Positions 1 to 8,386 are shown, counted from the first letter of the stretch. The stretch: DNA of 30,607 bases from Endomicrobiales bacterium (GCA_023228045.1 JALOBY010000018.1:1-30607), one strand, 5' to 3'. Notes: generated from the letters alone by a model not told the origin. Made by a program: numbers and translations.

Positions 1-111
1 ATGGACATAGAGTTAATAACGCCGATAGCGATGGAAACGCAGCTTAGATTTGCGATAAGAGAAGGCGGGCACACAGTTGGAGCTGGAGTTGTAACAGAGA
101 TAGTTGAGTAA
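1..111 (+). CDS. tuf: Elongation factor Tu, C-terminal fragment
   Basis: The window opens inside this gene. The 36 visible residues contain the EF-Tu domain III ending ELITPIAME, then RFAIREGG and TVGAGVV, finishing IVE before TAA. EF-Tu delivers aminoacyl-tRNA to the ribosome as a GTP complex in the cytoplasm. The GTPase domain lies upstream of the window. The ATG at position 1 is an internal methionine, not the start. It is followed after 70 bases by rpmG, and tuf-rpmG-trnW-secE-nusG is a common bacterial order, which supports the call. Confidence 0.95.
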   Translation: MDIELITPIAMETQLRFAIREGGHTVGAGVVTEIVE

Positions 112-181
112 AAATAAGTAGCAAATAAATAAAAGTGGCCGCCTTATAAGGTGGTAAGTTGTTTTCTGGGAGAAATATAAA

Positions 182-334
182 ATGGCAGACAGAGTAATAA
201 TTACAATTGCTTGCACTGAATGCAAGAATAGAAATTACAATTTTGACCGCGGTAAAAAGAGCGAAAAAAAACTTGAGTTAAAAAAATTCTGCAAAAATTG
301 TGGAAAAAGTACTCTGCATAAAGAAACAAAGTAA
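182..334 (+). CDS. rpmG: 50S ribosomal protein L33
   Basis: A 50-residue protein beginning MADRVIITIACTECKNRNY. It has the two CxxC zinc-ribbon pairs of the zinc-binding L33 form (CTEC near residue 11 and CKNC near residue 37) and the ending LHKETK. L33 sits near the exit site of the large subunit. It is too short for an ordinary ORF cutoff. The start is preceded by GGGAGAAA about 6 bases upstream. The spacer after tuf holds a near-perfect 16-base palindrome (139-154, centred on CCTTATAAGG), possibly a processing or attenuation site. Keeping both CxxC pairs suggests the zinc-containing form of L33. Confidence 0.95.
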   Translation: MADRVIITIACTECKNRNYNFDRGKKSEKKLELKKFCKNCGKSTLHKETK

Positions 335-384
335 GTTAAAAAAGTTTTAAATGTTCTTTTAGTTGTAAAAATTAAACAAGTGGT

Positions 385-456
385 GGGAGCGTCGGTTAAT
401 TGGCAAACCACCGGTCTCCAAAACCGGGACTGGGAGTTCAAGTCTCTCCGCTCCCG
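385..456 (+). tRNA. trnW: tRNA-Trp (CCA anticodon)
   Basis: Full cloverleaf. The acceptor arm GGGAGCG (385-391) pairs with CGCTCCC (449-455), discriminator G456. The anticodon stem CCGGT/ACCGG (411-415/423-427) encloses loop CTCCAAA with anticodon CCA at 418-420. The 3' CCA is not encoded. Its position between rpmG and secE is the usual one in several phyla, so it is probably cotranscribed with them. Confidence 0.95.
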
Positions 457-485
457 CTGTTAATTTCGCGGAATTGGAAAAAAAT

Positions 486-674
486 ATGAACATTTTTTCA
501 CAGGGCTGGCAATTTTTAAAAGAAGCTTATTATGAGCTTAAGAAAGTTACATGGCTTTCAAGAAAAGAAGTAATCGGTTCAACAATTGCAATAATTATAC
601 TTGTTGCGCTAATTGCGGTTTTTGTTGGAACAGCAGATTTTTTCTTGTCAAAGTTCTTGAGTTTTGTATTATAA
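486..674 (+). CDS. secE: Preprotein translocase subunit SecE
   Basis: A 62-residue single-span form of SecE, the clamp that holds SecY in the general secretion channel of the inner membrane. The amphipathic region carries the family signature (ELKKVTWLSRKEV, residues about 17-29), followed by one transmembrane helix (IAIIILVALIAVFVG, about 34-48). I chose the ATG at 486, with GGAAA about 6 bases upstream, rather than an in-frame TTG at 474 that would add four residues. It lies between tRNA-Trp and nusG, the standard secE-nusG pairing. Confidence 0.93.
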   Translation: MNIFSQGWQFLKEAYYELKKVTWLSRKEVIGSTIAIIILVALIAVFVGTADFFLSKFLSFVL

Positions 675-710
675 GTTTTATTTCAACTATGTTATTGCGA
701 GGTTTATAAA

Positions 711-1241
711 ATGTCAAATATGTGGTATGTGGTTCACACCTATTCAGGTCATGAAGACAGAGTAAAGTCCAGCTTAGAGAAATCTGTTGCAAATCTTGGA
801 ATGCAGGAACGCATTGCAAGAATTAGTGTGCCAACCGAGGAAGTTGTTGAAGTAAGACGCAACAAAAAATGCATAAAAAAGCGCAAGTTTTTCCCTGGCT
901 ATGTTTTTGTTGAAATGACAATAGACAATGAAACCTATTGGTTGGTGCGTAACACAGCTGGTGTAACCGGGTTTTTGGGCGGCGTAAAGCCGGTTTCAAT
1001 GCCAGAGGAAGAAGTTACCGGCTTATTACAAACTATAAATGCTCCAGTTGGTGCAAGGCCAAGGCCGTCTATAACATTTGAAAAAGAAGAAAATGTAAGA
1101 ATAGTTGAAGGGCCTTTCAAACACTTCATTGGTATTGTTGAAGAAATTAATGATCAGCGCGGTAAATTAAAAGTAATGGTTACAATATTCGGCAGACCAA
1201 CGCCGGTAGAATTAGATTTTCTACAGGTTGAAAAACTCTAA
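711..1241 (+). CDS. nusG: Transcription termination/antitermination factor NusG
   Basis: A 176-residue NusG. The N-terminal NGN domain starts MWYVVHTYSGHE and includes KRKFFPGYVFVEM (about residues 58-70) and VRNTAGVTGF. The C-terminal KOW domain contains VRIVEGPFKHFIG and IFGRPTPVELDF (about 124-176). NusG binds the RNA polymerase clamp and links it to Rho or to ribosomal protein S10. Length is normal for the short bacterial form without an inserted domain. GAGG lies about 10 bases upstream of the ATG. Followed by rplK after 13 bases, so one operon. Confidence 0.96.
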   Translation: MSNMWYVVHTYSGHEDRVKSSLEKSVANLGMQERIARISVPTEEVVEVRRNKKCIKKRKFFPGYVFVEMTIDNETYWLVRNTAGVTGFLGGVKPVSMPEEEVTGLLQTINAPVGARPRPSITFEKEENVRIVEGPFKHFIGIVEEINDQRGKLKVMVTIFGRPTPVELDFLQVEKL

Positions 1242-1254
1242 AGGAGCTGTATAA

Positions 1255-1686
1255 ATGGCACCCAAAAAAGTAAAAGCACAAATTAAATTGCAAATTCCAG
1301 CAGGTGCGGCAAACCCTGCGCCACCAGTTGGCCCGGCACTTGGCCAGCAAGGTGTAAATATTATGGATTTTTGTAAACAGTTCAATGCCGCAACTTCAAA
1401 AATGGAACCAGGTATGACAATACCGGTTATAATTACCGTGTTTGAAGACAGATCATTTACATTTATCACAAAAATGCCACCAGTTTCAGCACTTGTTAAA
1501 AAGGCCGCAGGCCTTGCAAAAGCATCCGGTGAGCCAAACAAAACAAAGGTTGGCAAAATTACAAAAAAACAAGTTGAAGAAATAGCGAAACAAAAAATGC
1601 CCGATCTAAATGCCAATGATCTGAAAGGGGCAATGCTTATGGTTGAAGGTACCGCAAGAAGCATGGGCATTGAAATAAAAGATTAG
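1255..1686 (+). CDS. rplK: 50S ribosomal protein L11
   Basis: A 143-residue L11. The N-terminal domain holds the conserved proline-rich stretch PAGAANPAPPVGPALGQQGV (about 20-39). The C-terminal rRNA-binding domain ends with VEGTARSMGIEI. L11 forms the GTPase-associated centre with 23S rRNA helices 43/44 and contacts EF-G and release factors. AAAGGAG lies about 8 bases ahead of the ATG. A 93-base gap to rplA holds a probable L1 regulatory site. Confidence 0.96.
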   Translation: MAPKKVKAQIKLQIPAGAANPAPPVGPALGQQGVNIMDFCKQFNAATSKMEPGMTIPVIITVFEDRSFTFITKMPPVSALVKKAAGLAKASGEPNKTKVGKITKKQVEEIAKQKMPDLNANDLKGAMLMVEGTARSMGIEIKD

Positions 1687-1712
1687 TTAATTAGTCAGTT
1701 CCAAAATAGATG

Positions 1713-1766
1713 TTGTGGGAGTAGTTTTGGCCAAAATTGTTTTGGCTAAAATTACGCATACCACAC
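1713..1766 (+). promoter_or_regulatory. Probable ribosomal protein L1 autoregulatory mRNA structure
   Basis: In the rplK-rplA gap, GTGGGAG (1715-1721) pairs through TGTGG (1714-1718) with CCACA (1761-1765), just ahead of the rplA Shine-Dalgarno. This is the arrangement of known L1 operator sites that mimic its 23S rRNA target. Between them lies a 12-bp hairpin with one G-U pair: TTTTGGCCAAAA (1725-1736), loop TTG, TTTTGGCTAAAA (1740-1751). The same DNA reads as a tandem 15-bp repeat. Excess L1 binding here would repress translation. The role is inferred from motif and position. Confidence 0.6.
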
Positions 1767-1779
1767 TAAGGGAGAAAAA

Positions 1780-2463
1780 ATGAGTAAGCGTCTTAACGAA
1801 ACAGGCAAGTTGGTAGACAAAAACAAGTTGTACACAATGGCAGAAGCGGTTGATTTGGTAAAGAAAACTGCAAGGGCAAAGTTTGACGAAACTGTTGAAA
1901 TGCATATTCGCCTTGGCATAGACCCGAAGCAAAGTGACCAGATAGTGCGTGGAATTGTTGCTCTTCCGCACGGCATAGGTAAAACAAGAAGAATTGCTGT
2001 AATTGCAAAAGGTGACAAACTAAAAGATGCTCAGGCCGCAGGTGCTGACGAGGCAGGGTATGAGGATTTAATAGAAAAAATAGCAAAGGGTTGGTTTGAG
2101 TTTGATGTACTTGTTGCTACACCAGATACAATGAAAGACTTAACGAAGCTTGGTAAAGTTCTTGGTCCAAAAGGTCTTATGCCAAATCCAAAGTCCGGTA
2201 CTGTAACATTTGAAATCAGTAAAGCGGTTAAAGAGTTAAAACTTGGTAGAATTGAATATAAAAATGATGCTTACGGCATACTCCATTGCGCAGTTGGTAA
2301 AGCTTCATTTGATGCCGAAAAACTTGTGCAAAACGCAAAAACATTGCTTGATGCAGTAATTAGGTCAAAGCCATCAACATCAAAAGGCCAGTATATAAAG
2401 AGCATTTTCATAGCAAGCACCATGGGGCCTGGCATAAAAGTAATCACAACGGTTGAAAAGTAA
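1780..2463 (+). CDS. rplA: 50S ribosomal protein L1
   Basis: A 227-residue L1, the mobile stalk protein that helps eject deacylated tRNA from the E site. Family landmarks are MHIRLGIDPKQSDQ, VRGIVALPHGIGK, the L1 signature around LGPKGLMPNPKSGTV (about residues 127-141) and a C-terminal TMGPGIKV. GGGAG lies 5 bases before the ATG. It is the last gene of the block and is followed by a strong terminator instead of rplJ/rplL/rpoB. Confidence 0.96.
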   Translation: MSKRLNETGKLVDKNKLYTMAEAVDLVKKTARAKFDETVEMHIRLGIDPKQSDQIVRGIVALPHGIGKTRRIAVIAKGDKLKDAQAAGADEAGYEDLIEKIAKGWFEFDVLVATPDTMKDLTKLGKVLGPKGLMPNPKSGTVTFEISKAVKELKLGRIEYKNDAYGILHCAVGKASFDAEKLVQNAKTLLDAVIRSKPSTSKGQYIKSIFIASTMGPGIKVITTVEK

Positions 2464-2508
2464 TTTAATTAAATAAAAAGTGTTTAAAAAACTCTTCATT
2501 GTAATTAC

Positions 2509-2547
2509 AAAGACCCGAGAGGCATTTGCTTCTCGGGTCTTTTCTAT
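2509..2547 (+). terminator. Strong intrinsic terminator after rplA
   Basis: A 15-bp stem with one G-U pair: AAAGACCCGAGAGGC (2509-2523), loop ATTT, GCTTCTCGGGTCTTT (2528-2542), followed by a T-rich tract. The A-run on the 5' side would make it work on the other strand too. It ends the tuf-to-rplA block and shows that the extended GTG-initiated reading of the next gene (from 2480) cannot be the real start. Confidence 0.93.
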
Positions 2548-2566
2548 TTTTAAATATTTGCGCACA

Positions 2567-4699
2567 ATGCCGTTAATTGCGGTATTTTTAATTTATGTTT
2601 TGTTCCTACTTATCTTTTATGCGCATAGTGGTTTTCTAAACACTCGCAGTGAAAATATTGAAAACTTTGCTCCATTGCAAAACTCTAAAATTGTTGGAAT
2701 ACTTGAGCGTTTAGTTCGCCAAAACGATACAAAAACACAATTTATATTAAAAGTTAAAACTGTAAATGATAAAGCTTCTTTAGGGGATATTTTAGTAACT
2801 TACTATGGTAGTTTTAAAGCATCATTAGGTAATAAACTGTTATTAAAGGGCAATTTGGTTTTGCCTATGGAAAGTTTTAACGATGGCCAGTTTAATTACG
2901 CGCGTTATCTTGCAACGCAAAATGTTTATGCCATCTTTTACGCAAATGAAATAAACACCTTGGAAGAAAGTAAGCAGTATTATTTTTTACGTTTGGCTCA
3001 AAGCGCTCATGATTTTGTTGTAAAAACAGTTAACAAACACATACCAAATTACTATGCAGGCGTGCTATCTCCAATGCTTATTGGCGATGAGTCGTTGCTT
3101 GATACGATAACCAAAGAAAATTTTACAAAAGCCGGTGTAATGCACATATTAGTTGTCAGCGGGATGAATGTTGCCTATGTGGCAGTTATTGTTTGGTTTT
3201 TATTTAGGTTGTTCGGTTTTAGTTACAGGGTTGCATCTTTAGGTTCAATCCCATTTATTTTGCTTTATGTATTTGCAACAGGCGCTACCCCGCCAGTGTT
3301 ACGTGCCGGTGTTATGGCAATTTTTGTCGCGTTTTCACTTTCATTATCAAGGCCGGTGCTAATTTATCACTCACTATCACTTGCCGCATTTGTAATATTA
3401 ATTTTTGATCCACGGTCGCTTTTTAGCGCAAGTTTTCAGTTGTCTTTTGGGGCAACAGTAGGTATAGTTTATTTTTACAAGGAAATAACTAAACTATTTA
3501 CTAAAACACCAAAAATTATAAGGTGGGTATGTAGTGTTGCCGCGGCATCTTTTGCGGCACAGCTTGCGGTATTGCCTATTTTGGCTTACTACTTTGGCAG
3601 AGTGTCTTTAATTGGTTTATTAAGCAACATATTTATTGTTCCTCTCTCTGGGTTTATCACCACTTTTGGGTTTTTAATGTGTGGTTTTGAATTAGTTTCT
3701 GCAACTTTTGCGACACTTATCGCAAAGGGTCTTTCTTTAATGCTTTTTACAATGTTATGGCTTGTAAAACTTTTTGCGCAATATAAATACGCAACAGTTG
3801 TAGTTGCATACCCGTCTTTTTTTACTGTTTGTTGTTACTATTTAATAATTTTTTCAATTCCAAAACTTAAAAAAAGTTTAACGGCACGCATAATATTGTT
3901 TTTTACGATAGCAACTTTAATGGTTGTATTGGTTTTTAACAGAGTGTCAAAGGATGATAAACTATCAATAAATTTTCTCTCACTTGAACGCGGTAGGGTT
4001 GTGCACATTGCTCTGCCAAATGGGAAAAACTGGTTAATAGATTGTTCAGGAAGTTACAATAACGAGTTTGACCCTGGTAAAAGAATTGTACTGCCATATC
4101 TATTAAAAAATGCTGTTTTAAAAATAGATAAGGTTTTTATATCAAATGTGTTTATCTCAAATTATGGCGGCCTTAGAATATTATTAGAAAGCTTGCGCAT
4201 TGGCGAGTTGTTTATCGCGCCACAAACAAGCTTTGAAAGCGAGTATGTAAAAGTACTTGAGCTTGCCAAAGAGAAAAATGTACCAACACGCCAAGTGTGG
4301 GCAGATGATGTCTTTAAGGAGTCAGGTGTGGTTTTAGATACACTTTGGCCTAGAACACTTTTGGAGAGTTCAAGGGATAATACGGTTGTTTTTATGCTGG
4401 AGTATCAGGATAAGAAAGTTTTATTTGCAGGCGATGCCGGTCAGCAGACGCTTTTTGAGCTTTCAAATTCTACAAGTGCGCTTAATGCCGATGTAATGCA
4501 AATAAATAATAGAAAAGAAGCAATAAACCATGAAATAATTAAAAAACTGAACCCAGAAACTCTTGTTGTTTGCGGCAGAGGTGGTTTTGATTGTTTTGAT
4601 GGAGCAATGTCTAGCAATACTTATATTACTTCTAAACTTGGCAGGGTATCAGTTATCATAGATAATAAAAAGTTAACATTTAATAGTTACAAAAAGTGA
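2567..4699 (+). CDS. comEC: ComEC/Rec2-family DNA-uptake channel with degenerate metallo-beta-lactamase domain
   Basis: About 710 residues from the ATG at 2567, just after the terminator. An N-terminal OB-like soluble part carries FNYARYLATQNVYA (about 110-123). The multi-span Competence domain contains HILVVSGMN (193-201), PPVLRAGVMAIF and FSASFQLSFGA. The last 240 residues resemble the ComEC lactamase domain (LPNGKNWLIDCSG, LFAGDAG at about 619-625). ComEC carries single-stranded DNA across the inner membrane during transformation. The usual histidine/aspartate ligand motif (HxHxDH-like) is here ISNVFISNYGGL (about 525-536), so metal binding is probably lost. There is no obvious Shine-Dalgarno and other com genes are not in view. 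The channel may still work while the nuclease-like domain does not. Confidence 0.85.
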   Translation: MPLIAVFLIYVLFLLIFYAHSGFLNTRSENIENFAPLQNSKIVGILERLVRQNDTKTQFILKVKTVNDKASLGDILVTYYGSFKASLGNKLLLKGNLVLPMESFNDGQFNYARYLATQNVYAIFYANEINTLEESKQYYFLRLAQSAHDFVVKTVNKHIPNYYAGVLSPMLIGDESLLDTITKENFTKAGVMHILVVSGMNVAYVAVIVWFLFRLFGFSYRVASLGSIPFILLYVFATGATPPVLRAGVMAIFVAFSLSLSRPVLIYHSLSLAAFVILIFDPRSLFSASFQLSFGATVGIVYFYKEITKLFTKTPKIIRWVCSVAAASFAAQLAVLPILAYYFGRVSLIGLLSNIFIVPLSGFITTFGFLMCGFELVSATFATLIAKGLSLMLFTMLWLVKLFAQYKYATVVVAYPSFFTVCCYYLIIFSIPKLKKSLTARIILFFTIATLMVVLVFNRVSKDDKLSINFLSLERGRVVHIALPNGKNWLIDCSGSYNNEFDPGKRIVLPYLLKNAVLKIDKVFISNVFISNYGGLRILLESLRIGELFIAPQTSFESEYVKVLELAKEKNVPTRQVWADDVFKESGVVLDTLWPRTLLESSRDNTVVFMLEYQDKKVLFAGDAGQQTLFELSNSTSALNADVMQINNRKEAINHEIIKKLNPETLVVCGRGGFDCFDGAMSSNTYITSKLGRVSVIIDNKKLTFNSYKK

Positions 4700-4754
4700 T
4701 TGCGAATTAACTTTTCGGTGCGCATTATTATGTGGTTTTTGCTGTCATTTTTGT

Positions 4755-4783
4755 TTGTTGAAAATGGCTTAAAGTGCTATAAT
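4755..4783 (+). promoter_or_regulatory. Promoter of the CDF transporter gene
   Basis: TTGTTG (4755-4760), 17-base spacer, then a perfect TATAAT (4778-4783) preceded by TG one base upstream (extended -10, TGCTATAAT). It lies 43 bases ahead of the CDF start. Confidence 0.7.
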
Positions 4784-4826
4784 CTGCACGCTGTTATAAT
4801 TAATAAAATAACTTTAAGAGTTTAAA

Positions 4827-5735
4827 ATGAAATCAAAAAAAGTTGCGGTTGCTAAATTGTCGGTGCTTTCAAACAGCATTTTAATTACAATCAAAATTGT
4901 GGCTGGATTTCTTACAGGGTCTGTAAGTATTATTTCTGAGGCGATACATTCGTCTATGGATTTATTGGCTTCGTTTATTGCACTTATTTCAGTTAAGGTT
5001 TCTGCTAACCCACCTGATAAAAACCACCCGTTTGGTCATGAGAAAGCTGAGAATGTTTCTGGTGTTGTAGAGGCAGTTTTAGTTATGTTTGCGGCTTCGT
5101 TGATAGTTTATTTTTCAGTAAAAAAGTTGTTAGGTACTGTGAGTATAGAGCTAGAACTGGTGGGTTTCGCAGTTATGTCTATTTCTGCAATAGCAAACTT
5201 TATTATTGCCGCTAAGTTGTATAAAGTAGCTAAAGATGAGGACTCGGTCGCTATTGAAGCTGACGCCCTACATTTAAAAACCGATGCATTATCTTCTCTG
5301 ACCGTAGCACTTGGGCTTGGACTTATTTGGCTTACAGGATTAAAATGGTTAGACCCTGTGGTTGCAATAATTGTTGCACTGATTATATTTTGGGAAGGGT
5401 TTGTAATTTTACTGCATTCATTTGGACCTCTTATGGATGAACAACTTACAGATGATGAAATGGATAAATTAAGAGCTGTTCTTGCAAAACATGAAATATC
5501 CTTTGTTGATTTTCATGATTTGCGCACAAGAAAGGCAGGAAGTGTCAGGCATATAGATTTGCATATGACAGTGCCTTCTACAATGAGCGTTGCGCAAAGT
5601 CACGAAATAACTGAGTTGATAGAAAAATCAATTTCACAGGAAATTGCTAATTCAAAAGTTCTTGTGCATATAGAGCCCTGCGATAAGCTTTGCAAAGTAT
5701 GTAAGTTTGTATTAAATTGTGTTTACAAAAAATGA
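4827..5735 (+). CDS. Cation diffusion facilitator (CDF) family metal exporter
   Basis: A 302-residue CDF transporter, an inner-membrane proton antiporter that exports divalent metals. Six membrane helices are expected. The metal site is seen as HSSMD in helix 2 (H41, D45) and HLKTD in helix 5 (H149, D153). The HD/HD set is typical of zinc-selective members, whereas E. coli FieF has DD/HD. The family motif PPDKNHPFGHEKAE follows helix 2. The C-terminal cytoplasmic domain (HDLRTRKAG, HIDLHMTV) ends in a cysteine cluster (CDKLCKVCKFVLNC), an unusual tail that could bind metal. Its own promoter lies upstream, and the M48 protease follows after 26 bases, so the two probably form one operon. Confidence 0.9.
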   Translation: MKSKKVAVAKLSVLSNSILITIKIVAGFLTGSVSIISEAIHSSMDLLASFIALISVKVSANPPDKNHPFGHEKAENVSGVVEAVLVMFAASLIVYFSVKKLLGTVSIELELVGFAVMSISAIANFIIAAKLYKVAKDEDSVAIEADALHLKTDALSSLTVALGLGLIWLTGLKWLDPVVAIIVALIIFWEGFVILLHSFGPLMDEQLTDDEMDKLRAVLAKHEISFVDFHDLRTRKAGSVRHIDLHMTVPSTMSVAQSHEITELIEKSISQEIANSKVLVHIEPCDKLCKVCKFVLNCVYKK

Positions 5736-5761
5736 AATCAATTAGCAAAAGAGGTTTTATT

Positions 5762-6562
5762 ATGTCAAAGAAACTAACCCTGTTCATTCTGCTCGCAATT
5801 TTTTTTATGGGTTGTGCCACAGTGCCGCTTACGGGTAGAAAACAACTTTCACTTGTGCCTGAAAGCCAAATTGTTCAAATGAGCGCGGATAGTTATAAGG
5901 AACTTATAGAGAAATCGGAGCTTTCAAAATATCAGCCAAGTGTTGAAATGGTACAAAAGGTTGGCAAACGCATAGCCGTTGCGGCAGAAAAGTTTTTAAG
6001 TGATAATGAGCTTGGGTCAGATATAAAAAACTACAATTGGGAATTTAACTTAATAAAAGATAGTCAAACAGTAAACGCATTTTGTATGCCTGGTGGTAAA
6101 GTTGCAGTTTATACAGGGATACTGCCGCTGACAAAAGATGAAAATGGGCTTGCGGTTGTAGTGGGTCACGAGGTTGCACATGCAATAGCAAAGCATGGCA
6201 GTGAAAGAATGAGCCAGCTTTTGCTAACGCAACTTGGTGGTATTGCGCTTTCTGAAGCACTTAAAACAAAAAGTGAACAGACACAGCAGCTAATGTTAAT
6301 GGCGTACGGTGTTGGTTCTCAGGTCGGAGTTTTATTGCCATATAGCAGAAACCACGAGTACGAAGCAGACCAGATAGGGCTTGTTTTTATGGCAATGGCC
6401 GGGTATAACCTGGAAGGCGCAGTTGAATTTTGGGAAAGAATGAACGCTTTAGATACTAAAAAGCCGCCAGAGTTTATGTCAACACATCCTGCCGATGAAA
6501 ATAGAATTGCAAAAATTAAAAGTGAAATTCCTCAGGCATTAGAGTATTACCAAAAGAACTAA
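5762..6562 (+). CDS. M48-family metalloprotease lipoprotein (LoiP/BepA-like)
   Basis: About 266 residues from the ATG at 5762, chosen because AAAGAGG lies 7 bases upstream; an earlier in-frame ATG has none. The N-terminus is a lipoprotein signal peptide with lipobox FMGC, so the mature protein begins at cysteine about 18 and is membrane anchored. The zinc site is HEVAH (136-140), with the third ligand in HEYEAD (E201) and the conserved D203. The family (LoiP, BepA, Oma1) degrades misfolded envelope proteins. Cotranscription with a metal exporter is suggestive but proves nothing about substrate. Confidence 0.9.
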   Translation: MSKKLTLFILLAIFFMGCATVPLTGRKQLSLVPESQIVQMSADSYKELIEKSELSKYQPSVEMVQKVGKRIAVAAEKFLSDNELGSDIKNYNWEFNLIKDSQTVNAFCMPGGKVAVYTGILPLTKDENGLAVVVGHEVAHAIAKHGSERMSQLLLTQLGGIALSEALKTKSEQTQQLMLMAYGVGSQVGVLLPYSRNHEYEADQIGLVFMAMAGYNLEGAVEFWERMNALDTKKPPEFMSTHPADENRIAKIKSEIPQALEYYQKN

Positions 6563-6622
6563 CCTCGCAGTAATTGCAATAACAAAAAATCCCTTCAAAA
6601 ATATTTCCAAGATTTAGTTTTA

Positions 6623-8386
6623 TTAGCGGTGTTGTTTGTGGTGTTTAGTAAATTTGTTTTTTACAAATTTTGTGGGTTGGTTCCCGCGTGGTTGGAATCC
6701 GGCCTTAAATCCGGCTTTTATGGTGTTGTTTTTCCAAAGTTTTTTTGTGCTAAGCTTTTTTGATACCACAATCTCTTTGCCTGAGTAAATATCCAACCCT
6801 GTATAATACATTGCTGTAGATAAGCTCATTGGTGTTGGGTAAAACTCCTGCATTTGCTCTGCAGTAAGTTCATTTCTTGCAACAAAGTTTTTAATTTTGC
6901 TTTCAGTTTTGTCAGTCGCGCCCGGATGGCCTACAATTAAATAAGGAATAACAAATTGTTTTTTACCTGCCAAAGCACATTCTTTTCTATACAGCCGCAA
7001 AAAATTTTCAAAAATCTCTACCTTTGGTTTATGCATCAAATTTAAAATGCCTTCATCACAGTGTTCTGGCGCTACCGACAACTGCCCTTGCGTGTAGTTA
7101 ATTGCAAGTTCGTGTACAAACTCCGGGTTAAGTAGTGCCAAGTCGTACCTTACACCAGAGTTTACATAAAGTGATTTTATACCTTCCATCATTGAAACAT
7201 CTTTTAAAACACCTAAAAAACTACTTGAAGTTGTGTTAAGATTTTTGCAAATAGATGGGAATAAACAGCTTGGCCTTTTGCAATTTTTCATAGCTATTTC
7301 ATTAGTGCAAAAAGTTCCATACATATTTGCTGTTGGCCCGCCAATATCGGTTATAACTTTGCATCCGGCCTTTATAAGTTCACGCACTTCTTTTTTTATT
7401 GACTCTTTAGAGCGGCTTTGAATAAACTTTCCCTGATGCATATAAAGTGTGCAAAAACTACATCCACCATAACAGCCGCGGTGCGCGCTAATTGATGCGC
7501 CAATCATCTCAAGGGCAGGAATTTTGCCTTTGTACTTTGGGTGTGCTTTGCGTTCAAATTGCAATGCGTAAACTTCGTCAATTTCTTTTGTGCTAAGTGG
7601 AAAAGCCGGTGGGTTAATTATAATGCGCCTTGTACCACAATGCTGCAACATTGGTTTTGCGTTGTAAGGGTTTTGGTTTTCTAAAACAATTTTTGTCATA
7701 TTTGCAAAAGTTGCTTTATTATCTTTTACCTCTTCAAAAGAAGGTAATGTTAAAACATCTTTCACAAATGCATCATCATTTTTGTTTAATGGCACCACAG
7801 TTCCGGCAATGTTTTTAATTTCGCGTAATTGCTCGCCTGCTTTTAGCCGAACAACAAGCTCGCGCAAAGGTGCTTCACCATTGCCATAAATAAGCACATC
7901 TGCTTTTGAATCTAGTATAATCGACGGCCGCACCTTGTCCGTGTAGAAATCAAAGTGTGCTATGCGGCGCAAACTTGCTTCAATTCCGCCTATAACGACA
8001 GCTACATCTTTAAAAGCTTCTTTAATTCGGTTTGTGTAAACAATTGTAGGTAGATAGGGTTTTTTGCCGGGTTCGCCATTTTCAGTATAGGCGTCTTGCG
8101 AACGAATTTTTCGTTGTGGAGTGTAAAGCGAAACCATAGAGTCAATATTGCCGGCTGTTACGCCAAAAAAAAGCTTTGGCCTGCCAAGAGCCATAAAATC
8201 ATCTTTGTTATGCCAGTTTGGCTGTGCAATTATGCCTACGCTGAGGCCTAATGATTGCAAAAACCTGCCAATTAATGCGGGCGCAAATGATGGGTGGTCA
8301 ATGTAAGCATCCGCACTTATAAGCACAACATCAAGTTCGTTTATGCCCTGCCCTTTTGCCTCAGTTAGATTTGTTGGTAAAAACAT
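6623..8386 (-). CDS. ygiQ: YgiQ-family radical SAM protein
   Basis: A 587-residue UPF0313/YgiQ protein. The start at 8386 (MFLPTN) has AAAGGAAA just upstream and a good promoter; a longer frame to 8620 would run through that promoter. The N-terminal part shows LISADAYIDHPSFA and GVTAGNIDSMV. The radical SAM cluster is CYGGCSFC (C305, C309, C312), which would bind a 4Fe-4S cluster and S-adenosylmethionine. The C-terminal third contains FYPTPMSLSTAMYYTG, typical of the family. The reaction is unknown. E. coli YgiQ is about 150 residues longer at the C-terminus. It is convergent with the M48 gene. Confidence 0.9.
   Translation of the reverse strand: MFLPTNLTEAKGQGINELDVVLISADAYIDHPSFAPALIGRFLQSLGLSVGIIAQPNWHNKDDFMALGRPKLFFGVTAGNIDSMVSLYTPQRKIRSQDAYTENGEPGKKPYLPTIVYTNRIKEAFKDVAVVIGGIEASLRRIAHFDFYTDKVRPSIILDSKADVLIYGNGEAPLRELVVRLKAGEQLREIKNIAGTVVPLNKNDDAFVKDVLTLPSFEEVKDNKATFANMTKIVLENQNPYNAKPMLQHCGTRRIIINPPAFPLSTKEIDEVYALQFERKAHPKYKGKIPALEMIGASISAHRGCYGGCSFCTLYMHQGKFIQSRSKESIKKEVRELIKAGCKVITDIGGPTANMYGTFCTNEIAMKNCKRPSCLFPSICKNLNTTSSSFLGVLKDVSMMEGIKSLYVNSGVRYDLALLNPEFVHELAINYTQGQLSVAPEHCDEGILNLMHKPKVEIFENFLRLYRKECALAGKKQFVIPYLIVGHPGATDKTESKIKNFVARNELTAEQMQEFYPTPMSLSTAMYYTGLDIYSGKEIVVSKKLSTKKLWKNNTIKAGFKAGFQPRGNQPTKFVKNKFTKHHKQHR

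Noticed and set aside
2480..2566. GTG start extending comEC upstream by 29 codons
   Set aside because: The extension would translate the terminator hairpin after rplA.
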